NCBI RefSeq assembly: GCF_011759505.1
Contig: NZ_JAAOYO010000001.1
Location: forward strand, 1 to 64,000
From: Curtobacterium salicis
GTDB taxonomy: Bacteria > Actinomycetota > Actinomycetes > Actinomycetales > Microbacteriaceae
Reading direction: 5' to 3'
Length of the DNA stretch: 64,000 nucleotides
The notes under the pieces were generated by a model that did no database searches, was not told where the DNA came from, and worked only from the letters and a program-made list of their open reading frames with translations. Positions 8,671 to 17,118 of the stretch are shown here, piece by piece. The stretch's first letter is position 1. Each line of letters starts with the position of its first letter. Position numbers and translations under genes: made by a program.

Positions 8671-9487
8671 GGGGCGGCAGCCCGAGCAGCCTGCCGAGCT
8701 CCAGCGCGTCCCACGGGGCGTGGCGTTCCGCGTCGTTGTCGAAGTACACCCAGACGTCGCGTCCGGCGCTGACGTGGTGGCGGACGGTGTCCGCCCAGCC
8801 GACCAGTGCCTCCCGGCCGTAGCCGTCGTGGTACGTGTGCGGTGCGCCGTGGAGCCGGAGGTACGCGAGCGGCGCGTCGGTGTCGTCGACGAAGCGGGGG
8901 AAGTCGCCGGCGTGCGAGTCGACGAGCGCGGTGCGGTGCGCGCGGAGGACGGCGCGGTGGTCCGGGGTCACGGCGTCGGGGGAGCGCACCTCCAGGACGT
9001 GGTGGATCGGCAGTGCCGGGTCCTCGGCCGTGGTGGACGGTTCGACGACCTTCGCGTCGTGACCGGCGGCGAGCGCGGCGGCCGCACCGTGGGTGCGGGG
9101 CAGGAGCGCGAGGAACGCGTCGAGCACCTCGGGCGTGGGGGCGACGTGCTCCGGGAGCTGCCAGAGCACCGGACCGAGGGTCGGGCCGAGCTCGAGCGGG
9201 CCCGACGCGAAGAAGTTCGCCAGCGCCGTGTCGACGTTCCGCAGCCGCAGCATGTGGGTCAGGTAGCGGCCACCCTTCAGCGCGAAGCGGAAGTCGGCCG
9301 GGACGACTGCTCGCCAGGAGCGGTACCGGGACGGGCGTTGGAGCGCGGAGAAGGACCCGTTGACCTCGACCGTGGTGAACTGCGTGCCGACGTGCTCCAG
9401 CCAGCGTCGCTTCGCCAGGCCCGCGGGGTAGAAGTCGCCCCGCCACGAGTCGTACTGCCAGCCGGACAGCCCGATGCGCACGCTCAT
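8660..9487 (-). CDS. DUF72 family protein (YecE-like)
   Basis: A 275-residue TIM-barrel protein of the DUF72/YecE family, recognised by the N-terminal GLSGWQYDSWRGDFYP, the TVEVNGSFSALQR strand and the C-terminal WVYFDNDAERHAPWDAL motif. The biochemical role of the family is not established. The ATG at 9487 was chosen because a -10-like TACGGT on the minus strand (9499-9494) ends 6 bases upstream and earlier in-frame codons have no family similarity. The 3' end overlaps the metallo-hydrolase gene. Confidence 0.9.
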   Translation of the reverse strand: MSVRIGLSGWQYDSWRGDFYPAGLAKRRWLEHVGTQFTTVEVNGSFSALQRPSRYRSWRAVVPADFRFALKGGRYLTHMLRLRNVDTALANFFASGPLELGPTLGPVLWQLPEHVAPTPEVLDAFLALLPRTHGAAAALAAGHDAKVVEPSTTAEDPALPIHHVLEVRSPDAVTPDHRAVLRAHRTALVDSHAGDFPRFVDDTDAPLAYLRLHGAPHTYHDGYGREALVGWADTVRHHVSAGRDVWVYFDNDAERHAPWDALELGRLLGLPPLRR

Positions 9488-9558
9488 CGGCTCACCGTAC
9501 GCCGAGGCTCCACATGCCCGGTCCGGCATGGCGACACACCGGCGTGGACCCGACCGTT

Positions 9559-9588
9559 TTGGCGCTCGCTCACACCCTGTGCAATACT
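9559..9588 (+). promoter_or_regulatory. Probable promoter of the tRNA-Glu pair
   Basis: TTGGCG (9559-9564) and AATACT (9583-9588) are separated by 18 bases and lie 17 bases upstream of the first tRNA-Glu. Confidence 0.5.
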
Positions 9589-9605
9589 TGTCGAGTTGTC
9601 GGAAC

Positions 9606-9681
9606 GGCCCCATCGTACAGTGGCCTAGTACGCCGCCCTCTCACGGCGGTAACGCGGGTTCGAATCCCGCTGGGGTCACCA
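9606..9681 (+). tRNA. tRNA-Glu (anticodon CUC), copy 1
   Basis: Acceptor stem GGCCCCA (9606-9612) pairs with TGGGGTC (9671-9677). The anticodon stem CCGCC/GGCGG encloses CTCTCAC with anticodon CTC. The T arm is GCGGGTTCGAATCCCGC. Discriminator A is followed by an encoded CCA. An almost identical second copy lies 33 bases downstream. Confidence 0.96.
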
Positions 9682-9714
9682 CGAGTGACACACTCCGAAC
9701 CGACACATCGCCGC

Positions 9715-9790
9715 GGCCCCATCGTATAGCGGCCTAGTACGCTGCCCTCTCACGGCGGTAACGCGGGTTCGAATCCCGCTGGGGTCACCA
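9715..9790 (+). tRNA. tRNA-Glu (anticodon CUC), copy 2
   Basis: Same cloverleaf as copy 1, including an encoded CCA. Differences are limited to the D arm (TATAGCGG instead of TACAGTGG) and one anticodon-stem base, which turns a C-G into a U-G wobble. It arose by local duplication. Confidence 0.96.
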
Positions 9791-9792
9791 GC

Positions 9793-9828
9793 ACGAAGGC
9801 CCCCGCCGGATCCGGCGGGGGCCTTCGT
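9793..9828. terminator. Bidirectional terminator, 36-bp palindrome
   Basis: ACGAAGGCCCCCGCCGGA and its exact reverse complement form a perfect 36-bp inverted repeat. It lies between the tRNA-Glu pair and the oppositely oriented mannanase remnant, so it can serve both transcripts. Confidence 0.85.
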
Positions 9829-9843
9829 CGTTCCGCGGCGCGG

Positions 9844-11382
9844 TCAGAGCGAGACGGCCACGCGGTCCAGGTTCAGGTAGTTGCCGCTGCTGGTCGTGGT
9901 GGTGATCGCCACCGCGTTCGAGCCCGTGGCGAGCTGGACCGGCACCGTGACCGTGGCCCACGTCGACCACGAGGCGGTCGCCGGGAAGGTGACCCTGACG
10001 GGTGCGCCGCCGCCGACGCTCACGGTCTGGGTCGCCGTGCCGGCTGCAGCGGCGTACCGGAGCGTGAGCGTGTGCGTCCCGGCTGCAGCGACGTTCACGT
10101 GCACGGTCGCCGCCGTGCCCACGGCGTTCCACCCGGCGAGGTAGCCCCTCCCGGTGAACCCGGCGTTCGAGGCCTCGGTGGGGATGCCCGGGTGGTCGAC
10201 GTTCTCGGCCTGGTACACGCCGTCGCCCTGCACCACGGCGGTAGACCCGTCGGGCACGGCCTGCTGCAGGACCGCGACCGTCGCCGAGGCGGCGAGGGAC
10301 TGCTGCGGGGTCGAGGCGATCGACGGTGTGGGTGCCGTCCAGTCCGGTCCGCCGATGCCCTCGGGGGAGACGTGGGCAGCGGCCTGCGAGGCGTTCGCGG
10401 TGAGGACCGACTCGTACTGGGTCTGTCCGGCGTCGTCGATCAGGTCACGGATGTCGCGGGTGAGGATCGCCTTGAAGCCCTGGGTGTCGCTCGAGCCCTC
10501 GTTCACGAAGGTCCCGGCGACGGTGAGGTTCGTGACCGCCCAGTCCACGGCCCGGGTGGCGTCGGTGAGGTACTGCTGGTCGTTCGTCAGCAGGTACATC
10601 TGCAGTGCAGCGCCGGCGTACTGCCCCTGGTTGTAGGTCCAGTCGTAGTCGGTGAACTGGCCGGTCCCGCTGACGTGGTCCCGGATGTGGCCGTTCCGGT
10701 CGAACTGGCTCTGCAACCAGGTGAAGAGCCGCTCCGCGGTGTCGCGGTACGTGGTGTCCCCGGTGGCGGCTTAGAGCCGGAGCGCGGTCTGGACGGCGGT
10801 GCCGTTCGTCGCGATGTTCTTCTCGTTCTTCGTGCCGTCACCGACGTCGACGTTCTTCCACCAGATGCCGCCGCCGTACGTCGTGTCCTCGTACTGCGCG
10901 ATGAACCCGAAGACCTCTTCCGACTCGTCGAGGAACCGCTGCTCGCCGGTGAGTTCGTACGCGCGGACCGCACCGCGTGCCCACCAGCCCATGTCGTCGT
11001 TCCAGTCGTTCTGCCGGAAGTCCGGGTACGCCGCCTGCCAGCCGTCGAAGACGTCGTCGATCATCTGCCGGCTCGCCGCGTCATGGGTGCGTTCGTAGCG
11101 GTCCATCACCGCCTCCCAGTTCTGGGCCTCCCACCAGTAGTCGGTGTACAGCCCGCCCTGCGGGCCGACCGCGTGCTCCTGGTGGACCTGCCGGTCGCTG
11201 TAGGTGGTGAAGTACTTCGCGTCCGCGTCCCAGTAGGTGGCGACGAAGGCGTCGTACGCGTCCGTCGCCTGCGTGGCGGTCAGGGCGGAGGCGCGCCCCG
11301 GGTCGTTCGCCAGGCCGACGCCGGTGAGCGTGGCGGTCGCGACGGCGCTCGCGATGAGCATGCCGACGATCCTGTGCTGCAT
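9844..11382 (-). pseudogene. Secreted GH76 alpha-1,6-mannanase with C-terminal carbohydrate-binding domain, broken by an internal TAA
   Basis: Read from 11382 downward, this frame encodes a signal peptide (residues 1-32, ending RASA), then a GH76 endo-alpha-1,6-mannanase barrel with the catalytic Asp pair at residues 129-130 (NDDMGWW). Codon 204 is TAA (10773-10771). The same frame then continues without interruption through the rest of the barrel (TYNQGQYAGAA) and a CBM6/35-like domain (YQAENVDH to NYLNLDRVAV) to its natural stop at 9844. The whole frame would give 512 residues. The surrounding residues (ALRL, stop, AATGDTTYRDTA) fit a family where Tyr is expected, so a single TAC/TAT to TAA change explains it. 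A sequencing error is the main alternative. It is divergent from the GH125 operon. Confidence 0.88.
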
Positions 11383-11432
11383 GGGATCTCCTTCGATCCG
11401 TTGCCGATCCTCCTGCCCTGCGCAGACGCAAA

Positions 11433-11442
11433 AAGTATACTT
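11433..11442. promoter_or_regulatory. AAGTATACTT palindrome between divergent mannan genes
   Basis: A perfect 10-bp palindrome in the 131-base divergent region between the secreted GH76 remnant and GH125. It contains TATACT on the minus strand, a good -10 for the GH76 gene, and could also be a regulator site. Confidence 0.4.
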
Positions 11443-11452
11443 GAACTACTTC

Positions 11453-11480
11453 TTGCGTGGATCGGGCTAATCAATATAGT
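11453..11480 (+). promoter_or_regulatory. Probable promoter and operator of the mannan operon
   Basis: TTGCGT (11453-11458) and TATAGT (11475-11480) with a 16-base spacer form a plausible promoter 33 bases before the GH125 start. TAATCAATA (11468-11476) overlaps the -10. Its reverse complement TATTGATTA closely matches TATTGATAA (18220-18228) upstream of the GntR-type regulator gene, suggesting a shared operator. Confidence 0.5.
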
Positions 11481-11513
11481 TGGAGGAGAACCAACGGAAG
11501 TCAAGGGAGCAAC

Positions 11514-12833
11514 GTGGCTCAGATGCATGCAGACCTCGTGGGCAGGGTCGCCCAGCAGGTCGAGGACCGGATGGGGAGCGAGGTCGCGGCCGTGTTCGCG
11601 AACTGTTTCGCGAACACCCTCTCGACGACGATGACGACGATGCCCGACGGCACGACGTTCATGGTCACCGGGGACATCCCCGCGATGTGGTTGCGGGACT
11701 CGACCGCGCAGCTGACGCCCTACCTGCACTTCCTCGCGGACGACCCGGGCCTGGCCGACACGGTGGCGTCGGTCTCCCGACGCCAGCTCGAGTACGTCAT
11801 GATCGACCCCTACGCCAACGCGTTCAACCGGGCTCCGGACGGCGCCGGGCACACGGACGACCACACCGAGATGAGTCCGTGGGTCTGGGAACGCAAGTAC
11901 GAGATCGACTCGCTCTGCTACCCGATCCGACTGGCGTTCGACCTCTGGGAACGCACCGGGAGGACCGACCACCTCGACCGCTTCGCCGAGGTCGCCACCG
12001 TGGCGATCGACCTCTGGACGGTCGAGCAAGACCACGAGACGTCCTCGACGTACCGGTTCGAGCGACCTGACCCGCTGCTGCCGAGTGACACCCTCGTCCG
12101 GGACGGTCTCGGGCCGGTCACCGCCCGGACCGGACTGACCTGGAGCGCCTTCCGGCCGAGCGACGACGCGACGACCCTCGGGTTCAACGTCCCCGGCAAC
12201 GCCTTCGCCGTCACCGAGCTGCGGCACGTCGCCCTGCTCGCCGCCGTCGTGCTCGACGACGACCAGCTGACGCGACGGGCGACCGCCCTGGCGGACGAGA
12301 TCGACGCGGCCATCCGTGCGCACGGGGTCGTCGACCACCCCGAACACGGCGAGGTCCTGGCGTACGAGGTCGACGGCGCCGGCGAGGCCCTGCTCATGGA
12401 CGACGCGAACGTCCCGAGCCTGCTGTCCCTGCCGATGCTCGGCTGGTGCGACCGTGACGACGCCCTCTACCGGCGCACCCGTGCCGCCGTGCTCTCACCC
12501 ACGAACCCGTACTGGTTCAGCGGTGCGACGGGCAGCGGCATCGGCAGCCCGCACACCCCTGGGCGCAACGTGTGGCCGATCGCTCTCGCCGTGCAGGGGC
12601 TCACCGCGACTGACGCTGACGAACGCGCCGGGCTGCTGCGACAGCTGTGTGCGACGCACGCGGGGACGCAGCTCATGCACGAGTCGTTCGACGTCGACGA
12701 GCCCACCGGGTACACCCGACCCTGGTTCTCCTGGGCCAACGCGATGTTCTGCGAGTTCGTGCTGGACCTCGCCGGACTGCGCACCGCACCGGCGGCGCTC
12801 TCGGCGCCGGTGTCGGACCGGGGCGCCCGATGA
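11514..12833 (+). CDS. Glycoside hydrolase family 125 exo-alpha-1,6-mannosidase
   Basis: A 439-residue GH125 enzyme without a signal peptide, so cytoplasmic. The family hallmark DIPAMWLRDST lies at residues 54-64, and an HTDDHTEMSPWVWERKYEIDSLCYP block follows; GH125 removes terminal alpha-1,6-linked mannose from imported oligosaccharides. The GTG at 11514 is preceded by AGGGAG four bases upstream; an ATG at 11523 is the alternative. The stop overlaps the next start (ATGA). It is first gene of the mannan operon with two permeases, a binding protein and a GH76. Confidence 0.93.
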   Translation: MAQMHADLVGRVAQQVEDRMGSEVAAVFANCFANTLSTTMTTMPDGTTFMVTGDIPAMWLRDSTAQLTPYLHFLADDPGLADTVASVSRRQLEYVMIDPYANAFNRAPDGAGHTDDHTEMSPWVWERKYEIDSLCYPIRLAFDLWERTGRTDHLDRFAEVATVAIDLWTVEQDHETSSTYRFERPDPLLPSDTLVRDGLGPVTARTGLTWSAFRPSDDATTLGFNVPGNAFAVTELRHVALLAAVVLDDDQLTRRATALADEIDAAIRAHGVVDHPEHGEVLAYEVDGAGEALLMDDANVPSLLSLPMLGWCDRDDALYRRTRAAVLSPTNPYWFSGATGSGIGSPHTPGRNVWPIALAVQGLTATDADERAGLLRQLCATHAGTQLMHESFDVDEPTGYTRPWFSWANAMFCEFVLDLAGLRTAPAALSAPVSDRGAR

Positions 12834-13813
12834 GCGTCATCACCACGCCCGAGGAGCAGGCGGTCGTCGCCGGGCAGACCGACGAGGCGCTGCCGCGACC
12901 GGTACCGAGGCGCCGGCGGACCGAGCGCGGCGGCGGCGTCCGTGCCACCCGGAAGCAGCAGACCCGTGCCGCATGGGTGTTCCTCGCCCTGCCCGGCCTG
13001 CTCTTCCTGCTCTTCACCGCCCTGCCCGTCGTGATCGCGGCCGTGGTCAGCCTGAGCGACTACGCCGTGATCGGGCCGCTGACCTGGACCGGCTTCGACA
13101 ACTACGTCGACATCGCCTCCGACCCGTTCTTCTGGACGGCGCTCGGCAACACCGTCCTGTACACGGTGCTCTACGTCCCGCTCGGACTGGTGATCGCGAT
13201 CGCCACCGCGCTCCTGCTCAACCGCAGCGGTCGAGCGGTCCGGGTCTTCCGGACGCTCTTCTACATCCCGGTGGTCTCGTCGACGGTCGCCACGGCGACC
13301 ATCTGGTACTGGGTGCTCAACCCGCAGCACGGTCTGCTCAACGAGGCGCTCAGCTGGTTCGGCATCAACGGCCCGGCGTGGCTCTACGACTCGCACTGGG
13401 CGATGTTCGCGATCGTCATGATGAGCGTCTGGGCCGGCTTCGGCGGGAACATGATGATCTTCCTCGGCGGACTGCAGGGGGTGTCGCCGGACCTCCGCGA
13501 GGCCGCACGGCTCGACGGTGCGAACGCCTGGCAGGTGTTCCGGTACGTCGTGCTGCCGAGCATCCGCCGCACCACGTTCCTGGTCTCGACGCTGCTCATC
13601 ATCAACGCCTTCCAGGTGTTCGACCAGGCGTACGTCCTGACGAAGGGCGGTCCGGGCAACTCGACCGTGACGATCGTCTACTACATCTACGACCGCGGGT
13701 TCGGGTCCCTGCAGATGGGCTACGCCTCCGCGCTGTCGTTCATCCTGTTCGTGATCATCCTCGCGTTCTCCCTCGTCAACGCCCGCCTCACGAACAGGGA
13801 CTCCGAACGATGA
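12830..13813 (+). CDS. Sugar ABC transporter permease (MalF-type), mannan locus
   Basis: A 327-residue CUT1 permease with about six membrane spans after a basic N-terminal tail, and the EAA loop LREAARLDGANAWQVFRYVVLP near residues 220-245. Start and stop each overlap the neighbours by ATGA, giving tight coupling with GH125 and the partner permease. The flanking GH125 and GH76 suggest alpha-mannooligosaccharides as substrate. No ATPase subunit is present in the locus. Confidence 0.94.
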   Translation: MSVITTPEEQAVVAGQTDEALPRPVPRRRRTERGGGVRATRKQQTRAAWVFLALPGLLFLLFTALPVVIAAVVSLSDYAVIGPLTWTGFDNYVDIASDPFFWTALGNTVLYTVLYVPLGLVIAIATALLLNRSGRAVRVFRTLFYIPVVSSTVATATIWYWVLNPQHGLLNEALSWFGINGPAWLYDSHWAMFAIVMMSVWAGFGGNMMIFLGGLQGVSPDLREAARLDGANAWQVFRYVVLPSIRRTTFLVSTLLIINAFQVFDQAYVLTKGGPGNSTVTIVYYIYDRGFGSLQMGYASALSFILFVIILAFSLVNARLTNRDSER

Positions 13814-14748
13814 CCGCGACCGCCACACCGACCGGATCCGCCGCCGCTCCGAGCCGCGACGGACAGCAGCTCCGACGACGGGCCGCTGCCGTCCGCCGGA
13901 CGAAGACGACCGCCTGGTGGATCGGCGTCTGCCTCGTCAGCATCGTCACCGTCGCACCGCTCATCTGGACGCTCGCGACGTCGCTCAAGCCAGCCGGCGA
14001 GATCCTCGCCCACTCGCTGTCCCTCGTCCCGCAGCACCCGACGGTCGACAACTTCGTGCAGGCCGTGACGACCGTCCCGTACGGGCGGTACTTCGTCAAC
14101 TCGCTCGTCCTCGGCGTCGGTGGGGCCGTCGCCAACCTGTTCTTCGGCTCGCTCGCCGGCTACGCCCTGGCGAAGCTGCGGTTCGCCGGACGCCAGGCGG
14201 TCTTCGTCACCTTCCTGTCGTCACTCATGGTCCCGAGCATCGTCACGATGATCCCGACGTTCCTGATCCTGCGACACTTCCCGCTGCTCGGCGGGAACGA
14301 CCTGAGCGGCAACGGCGGCCTCGGCCTCATCAACACGTACTGGGCCGTCATCGTCCCGGGTGCCGCCGGCGCGTTCGCGGTGTTCTTCATGAAGCAGTTC
14401 TTCGAGTCGCTCCCCGACGAACTCGGGGAAGCGGCCCGGATCGACGGCGCGGGCGAGTTCCGGATCTTCGCGGTCATCTACTTCCCGCTCACGAAGGCCG
14501 GGCTCGCCGTCCTCGGTCTGCTCAGCTTCCAGGCCGGCTGGAACAACTTCCTCTGGCCGCTCATCGTGCTCAACGACCCGAAGATGATGACCGTCCAGGT
14601 CGGGCTCGCCGGTTTCGTCAACAACTACACGACGAACTACGGCCCGTTGATGGCCGGGACGATCATCACGATGCTCCCGGTCCTGGTCGTGTTCATCCTC
14701 GCCCAGCGCTGGATCATCGAGGGCATCGCGCACGCCGGCACCAAGTAG
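13810..14748 (+). CDS. Sugar ABC transporter permease (MalG-type), mannan locus
   Basis: A 312-residue CUT1 permease, partner of the preceding gene. The membrane spans begin near residue 37. The EAA loop reads LGEAARIDGAGEFRIFAVIYFPL. The ATG at 13810 overlaps the upstream stop codon. A hairpin at 14764-14788 follows, before the binding-protein gene, and may adjust relative transcript levels. Confidence 0.94.
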   Translation: MTATATPTGSAAAPSRDGQQLRRRAAAVRRTKTTAWWIGVCLVSIVTVAPLIWTLATSLKPAGEILAHSLSLVPQHPTVDNFVQAVTTVPYGRYFVNSLVLGVGGAVANLFFGSLAGYALAKLRFAGRQAVFVTFLSSLMVPSIVTMIPTFLILRHFPLLGGNDLSGNGGLGLINTYWAVIVPGAAGAFAVFFMKQFFESLPDELGEAARIDGAGEFRIFAVIYFPLTKAGLAVLGLLSFQAGWNNFLWPLIVLNDPKMMTVQVGLAGFVNNYTTNYGPLMAGTIITMLPVLVVFILAQRWIIEGIAHAGTK

Positions 14749-14763
14749 CTCATCCCGTCCACC

Positions 14764-14788
14764 CGGGGTGCCGGTCTGTCGGCCCCCG
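14764..14788 (+). terminator. Intra-operon hairpin before the binding-protein gene
   Basis: CGGGGTGCCG pairs with CGGCCCCCG around a GTCTGT loop, with one bulged T. There is no downstream T-run, so it is more likely an RNA-processing or stability element than a full terminator. Confidence 0.45.
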
Positions 14789-14809
14789 CTCAGCAGAAAG
14801 CACACGACA

Positions 14810-16066
14810 ATGACGTCACGTCGTCTCCTCGGCGCAGCCGCCGCGCTCGCCGCAGCCGCGCTCGTCCTCACGGGCTGTTCCTCCGGGTCGTCCGGCGCCA
14901 CCGGCGCCGACGGCCGCCAGGAGGTCACCATGTGGGGCTCCTGGTCCGGTGACCAGGTCGACCAGATCAACACCATGACCAGCGCCTTCAACAAGGCGCA
15001 GACCAAGTACACGGTCAAGTACGTCCCGCAGGAACTCGTCGAACAGAAGCTGCTCACCGCGATCGCCGGCGGGAAGGTCCCGGACCTCGTGCTCTGGGAC
15101 CGCTACCAGACCTCGCTCTACGCACCGAAGGGTGCCCTGCAGGCCATCGACGACCGGGTCGACGAGGACCACGTCGACACGAAGGAGTTCTACCCGCAGG
15201 CGCTGTCCGAGATGCGGGTCGACGGCAAGCTCTACGGACTGCCGCTCCTCGTCGACAACCGCTCGCTCGTCTACAACGAGGACCTCTTCAAGGAGGCCGG
15301 ACTCACGCCGCCGACGACATGGGACGAACTCAAGAAGGACGCGGAGAAGCTGACCGTCACGAAGGGCGGCAAACTCCAGCAGTCCGGGTTCATGCTGAAC
15401 GACCCCGGCCTGTTCTCGATGTGGCTGCAACAGGCCGGCGGGCAACTCCTCAGCAAGGACGGCACGAAGACGGCGTTCGACAGCCCACAGGGGGTCGAGG
15501 TGCTCGACTTCTGGAAGAGCCTGATGGACGACGGCGTCTACACGAACGGGTTCGGGGACAGCAACGACGTCTTCGCGGCCGGCCAGGCGGCGATGAAGTA
15601 CGACGGGCCGTGGGACGTGCCGAACCTCGAGAAGGCCGACGGCCTGCAGTGGGGCGTGACCGAACCGGTCGCCGGTCCGAGCGGTGACAAGGGCGCCGTG
15701 ATGGGCGGCTTCGGCCTCGCGATCCCGACCGGGGCGCAGCAGGCCGACGGCGCCTGGGCGTTCGAGAAGTGGTGGGCCACGAAGGCCGAGAACGGGGTGG
15801 ACTTCGCCAAGGTCTCGGGGTGGATCCCCGCGAACCGTTCATCGGCGAACGACCCGTTCTTCACCGACGACCCGCGCTACGCCGGGTTCGTGAAGACGCT
15901 CGACTACGCGTCCGTCCGCCCGGGCGTGCCCGGCTACAGCGACGTCGAGGGCAAGGCCCTCACCCCGGCGCTCGAGAAGTTCATGTCCGGCCAGCTGACC
16001 GCCGAGCAGACGCTCGCCCAGGCGGCGAAACAGGGCGACCGCATCCTCCAGGAGAACCGCAAGTGA
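14810..16066 (+). CDS. Sugar ABC transporter substrate-binding lipoprotein, mannan locus
   Basis: A 418-residue family-1 solute-binding lipoprotein with signal peptide and lipobox LTGC at about residues 20-23, then a Ser/Gly linker and a binding fold opening with VTMWGSWSGDQVDQINTM. It presumably captures alpha-mannooligosaccharides at the outer face of the membrane. The ATG at 14810 was chosen because it places a compact signal peptide at the N-terminus; AGAAAG lies about 9 bases upstream. Its last codon overlaps the GTG start of the cytoplasmic GH76. Confidence 0.93.
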   Translation: MTSRRLLGAAAALAAAALVLTGCSSGSSGATGADGRQEVTMWGSWSGDQVDQINTMTSAFNKAQTKYTVKYVPQELVEQKLLTAIAGGKVPDLVLWDRYQTSLYAPKGALQAIDDRVDEDHVDTKEFYPQALSEMRVDGKLYGLPLLVDNRSLVYNEDLFKEAGLTPPTTWDELKKDAEKLTVTKGGKLQQSGFMLNDPGLFSMWLQQAGGQLLSKDGTKTAFDSPQGVEVLDFWKSLMDDGVYTNGFGDSNDVFAAGQAAMKYDGPWDVPNLEKADGLQWGVTEPVAGPSGDKGAVMGGFGLAIPTGAQQADGAWAFEKWWATKAENGVDFAKVSGWIPANRSSANDPFFTDDPRYAGFVKTLDYASVRPGVPGYSDVEGKALTPALEKFMSGQLTAEQTLAQAAKQGDRILQENRK

Positions 16067-17118
16067 CCGACACGATGACCGGCGTCTGGGCAGACCGCGC
16101 CGACCGCATGCAGGACAGCATCGAGCGGCTCTACGGAGCGCCGTGGCCGCAGTACCTCCACAACTCGTGGCCGGTGCAGGACGCTGACGACAGCACGTTC
16201 AACTACTGGTGGCTCGCACACCTCCTGGACGTCCGTCTCGACGCGTTCCAGCGGAGCGGCGACCCGGTCCGGCTCGAGCAGGCGCGAACGGTGCACCGGA
16301 ACATCGTCGAGCGGAACGGTGGCTCGCTGTTCAACGACTACTTCGACGACATGCTCTGGTTCGCCCTCGCGACCCTGCGGCTGCACGGTGCGACGGGGGA
16401 GCAGCGGTACCTCGACGACACCGTCGCCCTGTTCGACCACGTGGTCGAACACGGCTGGAACGACACCGGCGGGACGAGCCTGGCGTGGCGCAAGCAGCAG
16501 CTCGCGTACAAGAACACCCCGGCCAACGGACCGCTCGTCATCCTCGGCGCCCGGCTGCACCGGAGCACCGGGGAGGACCGGTTCGTGCAGCACGCGGAGA
16601 CGGCGTTCGACTGGCTGACCGACCACCTCGTCGACGCAGCCGACGGGTTCGTCGAGGACGGCGTCAACCGGGCAGGCGACGGCCGGGTGGACACGCAGTG
16701 GCGGTTCACCTACAACCAGGGCCTGTACGTCGGGGCCGCCGTCGAGCTCGCCGATCGTCGACCGGACGACGACCTGCTCGCCGTCGCGGTCCGGACCGCT
16801 CGGACCGCGGTCACCGAGCTGTCCGACGGCGTCGTCTTCCGCCAGGAGGGTGACGGCGGCGACGAGGGCCTGTTCAAGGGCGTCTACTACCGGTACCTCG
16901 GGCTCCTCCTGGAGCGGCTGCCGGACGGGGACGCCGACCGCGTCGCCCTGACGGCGTTCGTCCGTGCCAGCACCGACGCGCTCTGGGGGGCGTTCCCGGA
17001 GGAGCTCGACCGGCCGGCCGCCAACGACTGGACCGAGCGCCCGGCCGGCCCCGTGCCGTACTCGACGCAGCTCAGCGCCGCGATGGCGACCGAGCTGCGC
17101 GCCCGTCTCGACCGGTAG
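16063..17118 (+). CDS. Cytoplasmic glycoside hydrolase family 76 (alpha-1,6-mannanase-like)
   Basis: A 351-residue (alpha/alpha)6-barrel protein of GH76 with no signal peptide. The catalytic Asp pair is at residues 95-96 (NDYFDDMLWFALATLRL). NTPANGPLVILGARL, RFTYNQGLYVGAAVEL and DEGLFKGVYYRYLGLLL are further family blocks. Inside the cell it would cut or trim imported alpha-1,6-mannan fragments together with GH125. The GTG at 16063 overlaps the binding-protein stop and has CAGGAGA 8 bases upstream; an ATG lies at 16075. The 3' end overlaps the convergent regulator gene by 47 bases. Confidence 0.9.
   Translation: MTDTMTGVWADRADRMQDSIERLYGAPWPQYLHNSWPVQDADDSTFNYWWLAHLLDVRLDAFQRSGDPVRLEQARTVHRNIVERNGGSLFNDYFDDMLWFALATLRLHGATGEQRYLDDTVALFDHVVEHGWNDTGGTSLAWRKQQLAYKNTPANGPLVILGARLHRSTGEDRFVQHAETAFDWLTDHLVDAADGFVEDGVNRAGDGRVDTQWRFTYNQGLYVGAAVELADRRPDDDLLAVAVRTARTAVTELSDGVVFRQEGDGGDEGLFKGVYYRYLGLLLERLPDGDADRVALTAFVRASTDALWGAFPEELDRPAANDWTERPAGPVPYSTQLSAAMATELRARLDR

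Noticed and set aside
10771..10773. In-frame stop considered as programmed recoding (selenocysteine or pyrrolysine)
   Set aside because: The codon is TAA, not TGA or TAG, and no recoding element is visible.
17072..17118. 47-base overlap of GH76 and the GntR-type gene as evidence of a wrong stop
   Set aside because: Both frames continue with plausible C-termini. Convergent 3' overlaps of this size occur in compact genomes.
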